Positions 1 to 8,442 of a DNA stretch of 64,000 nt are shown here, one piece after another (the first letter of the stretch is position 1; the number at the start of each line of letters is the position of its first letter). The notes under the pieces are model-generated. The model ran no database searches. It saw only the letters and a list, made by a program, of their open reading frames with translations, and was not told the origin of the DNA. The stretch comes from Achromobacter xylosoxidans (GTDB taxonomy: Bacteria; Pseudomonadota; Gammaproteobacteria; Burkholderiales; Burkholderiaceae_B): contig NZ_LN831029.1 of NCBI RefSeq assembly GCF_001457475.1, positions 3,286,001 through 3,350,000 of the forward strand. Reading direction: 5' to 3'. Made by a program: the position numbers and the translations under genes.

Positions 1-1097
1 GGCGCCGCCTGCGGCAGCCACGGCGTGGCCAACGCGCCCAGGGCGCCGCCGAAGATCAGCAAGGGCGCCAGCACCCCGCCCGAGGTGCCCGAACCCAGCG
101 CGATCGACCAGATCGCCACTTTCACCACCAGCAGCAGCAACACCGCCTGCAGCGCCAGGTCGCCGGCCAGCAGGTGGCGGATGTTGTCATAGCCCACGCC
201 CAGCGCGGCCGGGTCGATCAGGCCGCCGATGCCGATGGCCAGGCCGCCCAGGGCCGGCCACCACATCCAGTGCAGCGGCAGTTTCTCGAACAGGTCCTCG
301 GCCGCGTACACCAGCGACGTCAGCACGCCCGAGCCCAGCCCCGCCAACACCCCCACGGCGGCGCACGCCAGCAAGTGCCACGGCGTGAACGACATGGCGC
401 CGGCGTAGCTGAAGACCGGCCCGGCATCCAGCACGAAGGCGCGCGCGGCGGCGGCCACCAGCGCGGCGGTGGCCACGGGCAGGAAGCTGCGCGGCTTCCA
501 TTCGAACAGCAGCAGCTCCACCGCCAGCAGCACCGCGGCCAGCGGCGTGGCGAAGATCGCCGTCATGCCCGCGGCCGCGCCCGCCACCAGCAGCGTCTTG
601 CGCTCGCCATCATTCAAGTGGATGGTCTGCGCCAGCAGCGAGCCGATGGCGCCGCCGGTCATGATGATGGGCCCCTCGGCGCCGAACGGGCCGCCGGTGC
701 CGATGGAAATGGCCGACGACACCGGCTTGAGCACCGCGACCTTGGGCGCGATGCGGCTCTTGCCTATCAGGATGGCTTCCATCGCCTCGGGAATGCCGTG
801 GCCGCGGATCTTCTCGGATCCATAGCGGGCCATCAGGCCGATGATGAGGCAGCCGACGACGGGAATCAGCACCGACGCCGGCCCGAGCCGGCCGGTGGTG
901 ATGGGCAGGTCGGCGAACGAAAACAGGCCGTGGTAGGCCAGGTTGGTGCACAGCGCGATCAGGCGCAGCAGGGCCCAGGCGGCGGCCACGCTGGCCAGGC
1001 CGGTCGGCACGGCCAGCGCCATCAGCAGCACGACACGTTTGTCGGTGGTGAAGTCGCCCAGCCGCAAGGCGCGGGCGGAAGAAGAAACGGGAGGCAT
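1..1097 (-). CDS. ClC-family chloride channel/transporter (3' end outside window)
   Basis: Integral membrane protein predicted to move chloride, as a channel or Cl-/H+ antiporter. The reading frame starts at ATG 1097 and is open to the left edge, giving about 365 residues; the C-terminus is missing. The family motifs are visible: GHGIPE near residue 100 (selectivity-filter region) and GGPFGAEGP about 40 residues later, whose Glu before GP matches the gating glutamate. Several long hydrophobic stretches follow. It is divergent from the MarR gene at 1195 with a palindrome between them, so it may be that regulator's target. Any C-terminal CBS domains would lie beyond the edge. Confidence 0.85.
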   Translation of the reverse strand, partial: MPPVSSSARALRLGDFTTDKRVVLLMALAVPTGLASVAAAWALLRLIALCTNLAYHGLFSFADLPITTGRLGPASVLIPVVGCLIIGLMARYGSEKIRGHGIPEAMEAILIGKSRIAPKVAVLKPVSSAISIGTGGPFGAEGPIIMTGGAIGSLLAQTIHLNDGERKTLLVAGAAAGMTAIFATPLAAVLLAVELLLFEWKPRSFLPVATAALVAAAARAFVLDAGPVFSYAGAMSFTPWHLLACAAVGVLAGLGSGVLTSLVYAAEDLFEKLPLHWMWWPALGGLAIGIGGLIDPAALGVGYDNIRHLLAGDLALQAVLLLLVVKVAIWSIALGSGTSGGVLAPLLIFGGALGALATPWLPQAA

Positions 1098-1159
1098 GAT
1101 TCGAGGGGAAAGGGAAGAAAACGGCAAGCCGGGCGGGAGGGAGATTTGCGAAAGATCAA

Positions 1160-1180
1160 ATACATCGTATCACGACATAT
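1160..1180. promoter_or_regulatory. imperfect palindrome, candidate MarR operator
   Basis: Inverted repeat with perfect TCGT/ACGA half-sites (1165-1168 and 1172-1175) around ATC, and outer ATA/TAT pairs at 1160-1162 and 1178-1180. It lies in the 97-bp divergent interval between the ClC gene and the MarR gene, close to the regulator start, where MarR proteins often autoregulate. Binding is inferred. Confidence 0.45.
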
Positions 1181-1194
1181 ATTAGAATCGGCCC

Positions 1195-1647
1195 GTGAAA
1201 CGTTCCAAGCCCCCCGCCCTGCCCTCCGCCTCGGACTACGTACTGCTGGCCGATTTCCGCTACGCGCTGCGCAAGTTCGCCGCCTTCAGCGAAAACGCCG
1301 CCGCCGGCCTTGAACTGATGCCGCAGCAGCACCAGGCGCTGCTGGCCATCAAGGGCAGCCGCCCCGGCGCGCCTGGCCGACGCGGCCTGTACGTGGGCGA
1401 GATCGCCGAACGCCTGCTGGTGCGACCGCACACCGCCGCCGAACTGGTCAACCGGCTGGAGCGGCTCGACCTGGTCAGCCGCGAACCCGATGCCGCCGAT
1501 GGCCGCCGCGTCGAAGTGGTGCTGACCGACAAGGCCGAGCGCATCCTGGCCAGCCTGTCGGCTTCCCACCTGGAAGAATTGCGCGCCATGCGCCCGCTGC
1601 TGACACGGCTGCTGGCGCGCATCGGCGACGATCCCGCCGACCGCTGA
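1195..1647 (+). CDS. MarR-family transcriptional regulator
   Basis: Winged-helix DNA-binding repressor of 150 aa, normal MarR length. The central segment (about residues 62-110) has the HTH and wing pattern, with VGEIAERLLVRPHTAAELVN as the helix-turn-helix and a D-x-R-R-x-x-V wing motif (DGRRVEVVLT). Start is GTG 1195; no clear Shine-Dalgarno precedes it. It is divergent from the ClC gene, so local control of chloride transport and of itself is the simple reading. The ligand cannot be told from sequence. Confidence 0.85.
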   Translation: MKRSKPPALPSASDYVLLADFRYALRKFAAFSENAAAGLELMPQQHQALLAIKGSRPGAPGRRGLYVGEIAERLLVRPHTAAELVNRLERLDLVSREPDAADGRRVEVVLTDKAERILASLSASHLEELRAMRPLLTRLLARIGDDPADR

Positions 1648-1753
1648 TTCCCGCGTTTCTTATCACTTGCAGGCATAAGCTCATGCCGCCGCCCGGCGCG
1701 CCGCGTGATAAATTGTCGTCCCCCGATATATCTGGAACGGCGAGGAGAAGGTT

Positions 1754-2920
1754 TTGGGTGTGGCAATCAAGCGCTGGCTGGGTGCGTTCGCGCCAGCGCC
1801 GGTCGGCGTCAATACACGCGAGAAGCTCTATGGCGCGGTAGGCGCGCTGGTCGGGCTGTTCTGCACCGAATGGGTCGGACACCATGCGCTGGGCAGCGCC
1901 AATCCGTGGTTCATCGCACCCATGGGCGCTTCCGCCGTGCTGCTGTTCGCCGCGCCCGCCAGCCCGCTGGCCCAGCCCTGGTCGATCATGGCGGGCAATT
2001 TCGTCTCGGCCCTGATCGGCGTGTTCTGCGCCCAATCGATCGCCGACCCCGGCGTGGCCGCGGCTACCGCCGTCGCGTTGGCGATCGCCACCATGTTCTG
2101 GCTGCGCTGCCTGCACCCGCCCAGCGGCGCCGTGGCCCTGACCGCGGTGCTGGGCGGACCGCAGGTGGCGGCGCTGGGCTATGGCTTCGCGTTGTGGCCG
2201 GTGGCCTTGAATTCCGCCATCCTGCTCAGCATCGCCGTGGTCTTCAACGGCCTGCTCAAGCGCAACTACCCGCGCCGCCACGCCGAACCGGCCACCAATC
2301 ACCAGACCCGCGATCCGGCGCCCAGCGCGCGGCTCGGTTTCTCGCGCGCCGATCTCGACCAGGCCCTGGCGCAGCGCGGCGAGCTGCTCGACATCAGCAA
2401 GGAAGACCTCGAGGAAATCGTGCTGGCGGCCGAGTTGCGCGCCAGCCGCCGCCGCTTTGGCGACGTGCGCTGCGCCGACATCATGTCGCGCGACGTGGTC
2501 TCGGTGCAGCAGCAGGATCCGCTGGACTACGCCGTGCGCCTGTTCGACAAGCACCGGCTGCAATGGCTGCCGGTGCTTGATTCCGCCGGCCACTACGCCG
2601 GCATGCTGGCCCAGGGCGACGTGCTGGCGCGCAAGAGCCGGCCGGCCCAGGTGGCCGCGGCCGGCGGCGCGCCCGCCGACCTGCTGGTGGCCGACTGCAT
2701 GCGCTCGGAAGTGCCGTTCGCCCACCCCGACCTGCCCGCGATCGAACTGGCCCGCCCCATGTCCGACAGCCTGCACTGCGTGCCGGTGCTGGGCGAGGAC
2801 CGCGTGCTGGTCGGCCTGGTGACCCAATCCGACCTGGTGGCCGCGCTGCACCAGATGGCGCTGTCGGCCGCTTCCCAGACCGCGCCCGACACCGACGACA
2901 GCGACCGCCTGGCCGCTTGA
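1754..2920 (+). CDS. HPP-family membrane protein with C-terminal CBS pair
   Basis: 388 aa. The N-terminal half (about residues 25-165) is hydrophobic with four or so membrane segments and the HPP-family pattern (GLFCTEWVGHHALG; APMGASAVLLFAAP; LHPPSGAVALTAVLGG). Residues about 235-370 form two CBS domains, beginning with CADIMSRDVVSVQQQDPLDY. HPP proteins have been linked to nitrite/anion transport in plastids and cyanobacteria; the bacterial substrate is unknown, and CBS domains often sense adenine nucleotides. TTG 1754 is used because AGGAG sits six bases upstream; GTG 1760 is an alternative. It stands alone, on the same strand as the MarR gene. Confidence 0.8.
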   Translation: MGVAIKRWLGAFAPAPVGVNTREKLYGAVGALVGLFCTEWVGHHALGSANPWFIAPMGASAVLLFAAPASPLAQPWSIMAGNFVSALIGVFCAQSIADPGVAAATAVALAIATMFWLRCLHPPSGAVALTAVLGGPQVAALGYGFALWPVALNSAILLSIAVVFNGLLKRNYPRRHAEPATNHQTRDPAPSARLGFSRADLDQALAQRGELLDISKEDLEEIVLAAELRASRRRFGDVRCADIMSRDVVSVQQQDPLDYAVRLFDKHRLQWLPVLDSAGHYAGMLAQGDVLARKSRPAQVAAAGGAPADLLVADCMRSEVPFAHPDLPAIELARPMSDSLHCVPVLGEDRVLVGLVTQSDLVAALHQMALSAASQTAPDTDDSDRLAA

Positions 2921-2936
2921 AGCGGCGGCGCCCGCC

Positions 2937-2952
2937 TCCGTAGCCCTACGGA
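2937..2952. promoter_or_regulatory. palindrome TCCGTAG-CC-CTACGGA upstream of the histidine kinase
   Basis: Perfect 7-bp arms around CC, located 36 bp before the kinase GTG. The same arms recur at 5056-5071 before the HbpS-like gene. A shared site before both transcription units of this locus suggests the binding site of the adjacent FixJ-type regulator; this is inference. Confidence 0.5.
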
Positions 2953-2988
2953 TTCCGGGGCGGGCGGCCCGCAGGGCATAATTCCAGC

Positions 2989-4428
2989 GTGAAGCCCCCC
3001 TTGCGCCACCGCGCCCTCCTCTACTGGCTGGTCCTGTTCTGCCTTGGCGCCCTCTGGATCGGCCGCCAGCACTACGTCGACCAGTACGACCGTTTTTTCC
3101 AGGACACCAGCGTGGCGCAACGCATGCTGAGCCAGAAGACCGTGCAGCACGAAGCCGTGCTGGCCACGCTGGCCGCGCTGTCGCATCCGCCCGCGCCCGA
3201 ACGGCTGTTTCCCAGCCTGCGTCCGGCCATGCCGCAATTGCGCGCGCTCGGCTACCTGCCGGACGGCGCCTGGGCCGGCAGCGCCCCGGAGCCGCCCGGC
3301 CTGCGCGCCGCCGTGGCGCAGGCCCGCGGCCTGGGCCGCCCCGTCACGCTGCCGCTGGACGCCGCCCGCTACTGGCTGGTGTCGCCATCCAGCTGGAGCC
3401 TGCTGGTGGACGCGCGCGACCTGCTCGCCGCGGCCGACTTTCCCGCCGGCCTGGCCAACCTGACGCTTGCCATCGGCCCGCAGCCGCTGGCGCTGCTGCA
3501 ACGCCAGCCCGAACCCGCCCCGTCCGGCTGGCCGCTGGCGCTGGCCAAACCGCTGGGCGCGGCCAGCCAGCCTTTCATGCTGCACAGCGCGCGCACGCTG
3601 ACGCCGGCCACCTGGCCCTGGCTGCCGTGGCTGCTGTGGGCCCTGACCAGCGCGCTGCTGGTGGCGGGCGTGTCGGCCGGCCGACGCTCGCGCGCCGAGG
3701 CCAGGCGCCAGCAGGAACAGGCGCGCGTCGCCGCGATGGCGCGCCTGAGCACCCTGGGCGAAATGGCGGCCGGCATCGCCCACGAGCTGAACCAGCCGCT
3801 GACCGCGATCCTGGCGCAGACGCGCGCCGCGCAACGCCTGCTGGACGACGACGAGGAACGCCCCACGGTGCGCCGCGCCTTGCTGGCCAGCGCCGAACAG
3901 GCCAAGCGCGCCGCCGACATCATCACTCGCATGCGCGCCCTGGTGCAGCCCAGCGCGCCGGGCCGGCGCGAAGCGCTGGACCCGGACGCGCTGGTGGCCT
4001 CGCTGCGTTTCCTGCGTGAACCCGAGCTGGCGCGCCAGGGCATCCAGCTGAGCTGGCGCAACGCCAGCCCCCAGGCCCGGCCGCTGGCCGACCGGGTGGC
4101 GCTGGAACAGATCCTGCACAACCTGGTGCAGAATGCCGCCGACGCGCTGGCCGGCGCCTCCGGCGCCCGCCACATCGCGCTCGAAGGCCGCGCCGACGGC
4201 GCCACCTACGTCTTCAGCGTCAGCGACAACGGCCCCGGCATCGCCGCCGACGCCTTGCCCCGGCTGTTCACGCCGTTCTACACCACCCGCGCCCAGGGCA
4301 TGGGACTGGGCCTGGCGCTTTGCGAAACGCTGGCCGGCGCCATGGACGGCCGCATCGCGGCGCGCAACCTGCAACCCGCGGGAGCCTGCTTCACCCTGGC
4401 GCTGCCGCTGGCCGGAGACGCCGCATGA
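2989..4428 (+). CDS. sensor histidine kinase (FixL/DctB-like)
   Basis: 479 aa inner-membrane kinase. Membrane segments at about residues 9-26 and 207-229 flank a periplasmic sensor region of about 180 aa with no recognised ligand domain. The cytoplasmic part has the phosphoacceptor motif GIAHELNQPLTAI (His265), the N box NLVQNAADAL, the G1 box DNGPGI and the G2 box GMGLGLAL. GTG 2989 is the start. The stop overlaps the regulator ATG as ATGA (4425-4428), so kinase and regulator are translationally coupled. The palindrome at 2937-2952 suggests autoregulation. The signal is unknown. Confidence 0.9.
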   Translation: MKPPLRHRALLYWLVLFCLGALWIGRQHYVDQYDRFFQDTSVAQRMLSQKTVQHEAVLATLAALSHPPAPERLFPSLRPAMPQLRALGYLPDGAWAGSAPEPPGLRAAVAQARGLGRPVTLPLDAARYWLVSPSSWSLLVDARDLLAAADFPAGLANLTLAIGPQPLALLQRQPEPAPSGWPLALAKPLGAASQPFMLHSARTLTPATWPWLPWLLWALTSALLVAGVSAGRRSRAEARRQQEQARVAAMARLSTLGEMAAGIAHELNQPLTAILAQTRAAQRLLDDDEERPTVRRALLASAEQAKRAADIITRMRALVQPSAPGRREALDPDALVASLRFLREPELARQGIQLSWRNASPQARPLADRVALEQILHNLVQNAADALAGASGARHIALEGRADGATYVFSVSDNGPGIAADALPRLFTPFYTTRAQGMGLGLALCETLAGAMDGRIAARNLQPAGACFTLALPLAGDAA

Positions 4429-5039
4429 ACCTGTCCGCCCAATCGCCGCTGGTCTACCTGGTCGATGACGACGACGCCGTGCGCGACGCGCTGGCGCTGC
4501 TGCTGCGCACCGTCGGCCTGCGCAGCGAAAGCCATGCCGACCCGCAGCAATTCCTGGCGCAGCTGGCGCCGCAGGCCATCGGCTGCGTGGTGCTGGACAT
4601 CCGCATGCCCGGCATCAGCGGGCTCGACGTGCTGGCGCGGCTGGCCGATACGTCCGACCTGCCGGTGGTGATGCTGACCGGCCACGCCAATGTCGACCTG
4701 TGCCGCCGCGCCTTCAAGGGTGGCGCCATGGAATTCCTGCAAAAGCCGGTGGACGACGACGTGTTCCTGGACGCCGTGCAGGCCGCCGTGCGCGGCCACA
4801 TCGCCCGCCGCGAGCGGCTGGCCGTGACGCAGGCCGCCGCCGACCGCCTGGCGCGCCTGTCGACGCGCGAGCACGCAGTGCTCGAGCGCATCGTGCAGGG
4901 CATGAGCAACAAGGAAATCGCGCGCGAGTTCGACCTGTCGCCGCGGACCGTCGAAACCTATCGCGCCAACGTCTTCGCCAAGCTCGAAGCCGACTCGCTG
5001 GCGCAGCTGATCCGCCAGTACGCCACGCTGCTGGACTGA
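4425..5039 (+). CDS. FixJ/NarL-family response regulator
   Basis: 204 aa. The receiver domain (residues 8-125) has the acidic cluster DDDD (14-17), phosphoacceptor Asp58 in VVLDIRMPG, the Thr switch in VVMLTGHA, and Lys in LQKPVDD. The LuxR-type HTH (about 142-200) includes GMSNKEIAREFDLSPRTVET. It pairs with the overlapping kinase. The FixJ-like receiver/HTH spacing fits a transcriptional activator, and the repeated TCCGTAG-NN-CTACGGA palindromes at this locus are its likely targets (inference). Confidence 0.9.
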   Translation: MNLSAQSPLVYLVDDDDAVRDALALLLRTVGLRSESHADPQQFLAQLAPQAIGCVVLDIRMPGISGLDVLARLADTSDLPVVMLTGHANVDLCRRAFKGGAMEFLQKPVDDDVFLDAVQAAVRGHIARRERLAVTQAAADRLARLSTREHAVLERIVQGMSNKEIAREFDLSPRTVETYRANVFAKLEADSLAQLIRQYATLLD

Positions 5040-5051
5040 AGCCCGGCCCGC

Positions 5052-5075
5052 CGCCTCCGTAGCGCTACGGAGGCG
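5052..5075. promoter_or_regulatory. 24-bp perfect palindrome upstream of the HbpS-like gene
   Basis: A perfect 24-bp palindrome whose inner 16 bp (5056-5071) is TCCGTAG-CG-CTACGGA, matching the site before the kinase gene. It lies 13 bp after the regulator stop and 86 bp before the HbpS-like ATG. No T-run follows, so an operator is more likely than a terminator, though it may also form a hairpin in the message. Confidence 0.55.
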
Positions 5076-5161
5076 CGTGGGTAATCGGGCGTATACCGCG
5101 CCGCCGCCCTTTTGGCCACACTGACTGCTCCTGATCCCCACACGAAAAAAGGACGCAGACC

Positions 5162-5650
5162 ATGACCCGCCACCCGCTCGCCGCCCTGGTTGCCACGCTC
5201 GCCGTCAGCGGCGCCGCCCAAGCCGCCGTGCTCACCGAAAGCAATATCTCGACCGCCGACGCCCAGAAGCTGGCCAGCGCCGCCGTCGCCGCCTGCCAGG
5301 CCAAGGGCTACAACGTCAGCGCCTCGGTGGTCGACCGCGCCGGCCTGCTCAAGGCCTTCGTGCGCGCCGACAACGCCGGCCCGCACACCATCGAAGCCAG
5401 CCGCGCCAAGGCCTTCACCTCGGCCTCCGCCAAGGCGCCGACCCTGGCCATCATGGAAAACGCGCAGAAGAACCCCGGCGCCGCCAACCTGACCGACATC
5501 CCCGGCTACCTGCTGCTGGGCGGCGGCGTGCCCATCAAGGCCGGCAACAACGTCATCGGCGCCATCGGCGTGGCCGGCGCGCCGGGCGGCAACCTGGACG
5601 CGCAATGCGCGGATACGGTGCTGGAAGAGAACGCGGCGTTGTTCAAGTAA
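5162..5650 (+). CDS. secreted HbpS/GlcG-family (DUF336) protein
   Basis: 162 aa. A signal peptide of about 22 residues ends in GAAQA-A. The rest is one GlcG/HbpS domain, seen in DAQKLASAAVAACQAKGY, the VSASVVDRAG strand and the glycine-rich GGGVPIKAGNNVIGAIGVAG. In Streptomyces, HbpS is a secreted haem-binding protein that acts with the SenS/SenR two-component pair encoded beside it; other family members flank oxidoreductase genes. Here it follows a kinase/regulator pair and shares their palindrome, so a periplasmic accessory or output role is attractive but unproven. Confidence 0.8.
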   Translation: MTRHPLAALVATLAVSGAAQAAVLTESNISTADAQKLASAAVAACQAKGYNVSASVVDRAGLLKAFVRADNAGPHTIEASRAKAFTSASAKAPTLAIMENAQKNPGAANLTDIPGYLLLGGGVPIKAGNNVIGAIGVAGAPGGNLDAQCADTVLEENAALFK

Positions 5651-5669
5651 GCGGTGCGCGCGCGCCGGA

Positions 5670-7139
5670 TCACCAGCCGACATCATCGACGTTATTGCCC
5701 ACCACGGCGCAACTCGCGTCCGCGAGCGCCCAGCTTCCGTCGAACGGCCACGCATTGTCCGTATCGGATTGCGGCGCGCTGGATTGCTTGTCTTGCTGCG
5801 CCTGTATCTCCATCCGGTGCGCATCGGCTGCAACGAGCTGATCGAGGTCCTGCCCTATCCGAAGGTCGGCGGCCCGATCAGTCGCCAAGGGATTAGCGTC
5901 ACGCAGCAGGCCATCGCAGAAACTCTTCGTGAAAAAGTCGGGGCTATCGCATTGGAACAGGTCCCAAGTCGCGTTGAACCAGTCATTGCTGGGGCTGCCG
6001 TAGACCACAATGGGTGGCGGTGGCGGCCCCTTCAAACCCGTTCCGTCGTCAGGAAACGGGGGGTCTACCAACACCGCGTAAAACGGACCGCCATCAGTTC
6101 TGTCGGGCGGCGCCGATTGCCCCTCAGGAGGAGCGGTTGGTTCGGGTAACGAAGGTAAAGGGACCGACGGCAATGGATATAAGGTTATCGGCCCGACGTC
6201 GATGATCGAAGGTATCGGCATACTCGCCACATCCGGATCGCTTACGGGAGGCTCCGATGTCGCCGCGGGCGATCTGACAGGGATCACGTCAGGGAAGACC
6301 TGAAAATCGTCGAGATACAGCCCAGGCCAGGCCATGGTCAATGGCTCCGCCAGCACGACAGGGTCCTGCACACCGGATTGCGCAGTGACAAAGCCATCGT
6401 CATAGATTGTTATCGTTCGGGCCGATCCTTCGACTATTTCGCCAGCGACAACAGCAGCGATACCGTGAGCTTGCCGATACGGATCCGCGTAATACGAAAT
6501 TAGCGCACTGCGCCCCGCCGTATCGGTCGCGGTCAGCGTGAACCGTGTGAACGGGATATCCCAGAATTCCTGATCACCGAACCCGCCGTGGAGGTCTCCT
6601 TCATCGACCGCTCCCCACATCATGGCGCCGAACTGATCCATATAGGACAGACCCTCAATTTTTTCGAAGAGGCCATGGAGCGATAGCAGCAGATCCTTCA
6701 TCGCCGTCACGACCACCTCGTATCCAAGAGCGGGGACATCGACGTTGAAGATCTTCTCGGCGAAAGCGAGCGCCATCAGTTTGCTGTAGGTTTTCTCGCT
6801 TTTCGTGAGCAGAGTTTCGTCGAGTGCGGCAACTTTTCTCAGCAGATCCATATCCGCTTCAAATTTCTGCGTTGCTTCACTGCCAGGGTGACTTTCTGCC
6901 TCAAAGTAGGCCAAGTCATGCTCCTTGCAGAGCAGATCCAACGGGCTCTCGACCTTGGATCCGCCGGCGGGACCGATACGTTGAAAAACGCGTTCTCGAA
7001 CAAGTTCGGCCATGCTCTTCGTCGTCCCCCGCTCCCCGGCGGACCAATCCGGCCCGCACCACCTGCCATATACCGGTAGCCAACTGGAAGGGTTCGAGCT
7101 CGGATCTTGAATTCTGATGCTGCCGTCCTCGGATGCCAT
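5670..7139 (-). CDS. phospholipase A2-like domain protein, putative effector
   Basis: 489 aa, in AT-richer DNA than its neighbours. Residues 24-100 follow a secreted-PLA2 active site: YGRWCG (24-29, like the YxxYCG calcium loop), DLLCKEHDLAYFE (68-80) with His74/Asp75/Tyr78 in the order of the PLA2 C-x-x-H-D-x-x-Y helix, and Asp96 in EADMDLL at the position of the second catalytic Asp. Cys28 and Cys71 match the conserved disulfide pair. The remaining ~380 aa are unrecognised and include a Pro-rich stretch (residues about 290-385). There is no signal peptide. It sits 24 bp after the membrane-anchored propeller gene. An exported phospholipase toxin with a neighbouring protector is my inference. 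Confidence 0.5.
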   Translation of the reverse strand: MASEDGSIRIQDPSSNPSSWLPVYGRWCGPDWSAGERGTTKSMAELVRERVFQRIGPAGGSKVESPLDLLCKEHDLAYFEAESHPGSEATQKFEADMDLLRKVAALDETLLTKSEKTYSKLMALAFAEKIFNVDVPALGYEVVVTAMKDLLLSLHGLFEKIEGLSYMDQFGAMMWGAVDEGDLHGGFGDQEFWDIPFTRFTLTATDTAGRSALISYYADPYRQAHGIAAVVAGEIVEGSARTITIYDDGFVTAQSGVQDPVVLAEPLTMAWPGLYLDDFQVFPDVIPVRSPAATSEPPVSDPDVASMPIPSIIDVGPITLYPLPSVPLPSLPEPTAPPEGQSAPPDRTDGGPFYAVLVDPPFPDDGTGLKGPPPPPIVVYGSPSNDWFNATWDLFQCDSPDFFTKSFCDGLLRDANPLATDRAADLRIGQDLDQLVAADAHRMEIQAQQDKQSSAPQSDTDNAWPFDGSWALADASCAVVGNNVDDVGW

Positions 7140-7163
7140 TTCGGTTTCCTCTGTGTTAAAGCA

Positions 7164-8345
7164 CTAAGGCCTGACGCGCGCCTCTTCGTGCGAGACTGCG
7201 ACTGGGATTTCTTCTGCCTTCCACGGTGGGGGAAGTGGAACCGTGGACCATGTGTCGGTAGCGATATCGAGCATGGCGAGCCCGCCCGTACCGCCGCCAA
7301 AACGTACCGGGTGATCTCGATATATAGATGCGATATACCTCCCGCTCGAATCGCAAACGAGCTCCCTCGGCTCGAACCATGGCTCCGACGACAATGGCAC
7401 CTCCTGCCAGGCTTGGCGCCGCCCGTCCACGGAAATTCGAATGATGGTGAGTCCATAGCGCGGCGTCTGCCCCCAGAGGCAGAGATATCCCGCGCGGTCC
7501 ATGGATGGCATCTGGGCATGCTCTATTCCGTCGAACACAACGGGGATCGGCACCACCTCATTCCCCCGACGCATCCGATAGATTGCGCTGCCCGCGTATA
7601 TCTCGTGATAGCGTGAAAACAGGCCGGACGGACCAAAGGATTCGAGCAGGATTTCATCGTCCGAGATGTACTGCGCCTGGCCACCTTCCACAAATTTGAA
7701 GATGCCCGCGAACGGCTGTTCATGCATGCCGCGCCGGTCGAACTCCCAGATATCGAACTCCAGCAGCCGCACTCGCCGGCCCGGAGGAACCAGGCGCTCG
7801 CTGCGCCAGAATGCGATCCGCGACTCGTCGGGAGACATGAACGGCGACAACTTATTGCCCGGCGCAACCGGCACAACCTCGAAGGCGCTGCCGTCCGCGC
7901 GCATCAGTACGATTTGCAGGTCATGAAGCGAACGGCGCAGCTCGACTTCGGTATCTCCATAGACGGGCATGCGCGACATCACAATGAAATTGCCTTTGGG
8001 CGAATAGCGCGCATAGGTATAGGAATAAGCGGGCGGCAGCGCGTAGCGATACAGCCGGCCGGAATCGAGTTGGTAACGCATGACGTCGCAACGGTTGTCG
8101 CCGCTTTGGGCGCATTCGACAAACAGCCAATCCACGCCGTTCGGATGCACACTCAGGGAGCGGATATCCCTGCCAGCATTGGGTGGCGAGAACGGTGTCC
8201 GCGTGGTCGGCGTTTCCACCACAGCGGTGGGTGCTTTTTTCTCGTGCGCGCCCAGGGAAGCCGAAGTCCAGAGCGACCACCACAGGGGCAGCACGCAGAC
8301 CACCGTCGCGCCTGCCGCGAAAATCCACGCTCGATTTCGCTTCAT
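7164..8345 (-). CDS. membrane-anchored propeller-like protein, candidate immunity partner (copy 1)
   Basis: 393 aa from ATG 8345, chosen because the sequence from MKRNR onward matches the start of the paralogue at 8624 and GAAGGCGACG precedes it. A single N-terminal hydrophobic segment (about residues 6-27) suggests a periplasm-facing anchored or secreted protein. The body has strand-rich repeats such as YARYSPKGNFIVMSR and SPFMSPDESRIAFWRSERL, reminiscent of TolB/WD40-like propellers. It precedes the PLA2-like gene by 24 bp in the same direction. The pairing and predicted location fit an immunity protein against a periplasmic phospholipase; no sequence motif proves it. Confidence 0.5.
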   Translation of the reverse strand: MKRNRAWIFAAGATVVCVLPLWWSLWTSASLGAHEKKAPTAVVETPTTRTPFSPPNAGRDIRSLSVHPNGVDWLFVECAQSGDNRCDVMRYQLDSGRLYRYALPPAYSYTYARYSPKGNFIVMSRMPVYGDTEVELRRSLHDLQIVLMRADGSAFEVVPVAPGNKLSPFMSPDESRIAFWRSERLVPPGRRVRLLEFDIWEFDRRGMHEQPFAGIFKFVEGGQAQYISDDEILLESFGPSGLFSRYHEIYAGSAIYRMRRGNEVVPIPVVFDGIEHAQMPSMDRAGYLCLWGQTPRYGLTIIRISVDGRRQAWQEVPLSSEPWFEPRELVCDSSGRYIASIYRDHPVRFGGGTGGLAMLDIATDTWSTVPLPPPWKAEEIPVAVSHEEARVRP

Positions 8346-8442
8346 CGTCGCCTTCGCACAGGTCAGAAGCCCGCCAAAGCGGCGGAACAATCCTCGGCAA
8401 CGTATCTCGATGCCCGCTACAACTCCAGACTCGAACGGCCAC

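Noticed and set aside
174..1313. Long plus-strand open frame across the ClC gene
   Set aside because: Low-complexity Arg/Gly/Gln/His-rich translation typical of the antisense of GC-rich coding DNA; the minus strand has clear ClC motifs.
5052..5075. Reading the 24-bp palindrome as a terminator of the response-regulator gene
   Set aside because: No T-run follows and its core repeats before the kinase gene, so an operator fits better, although a dual role is not excluded.
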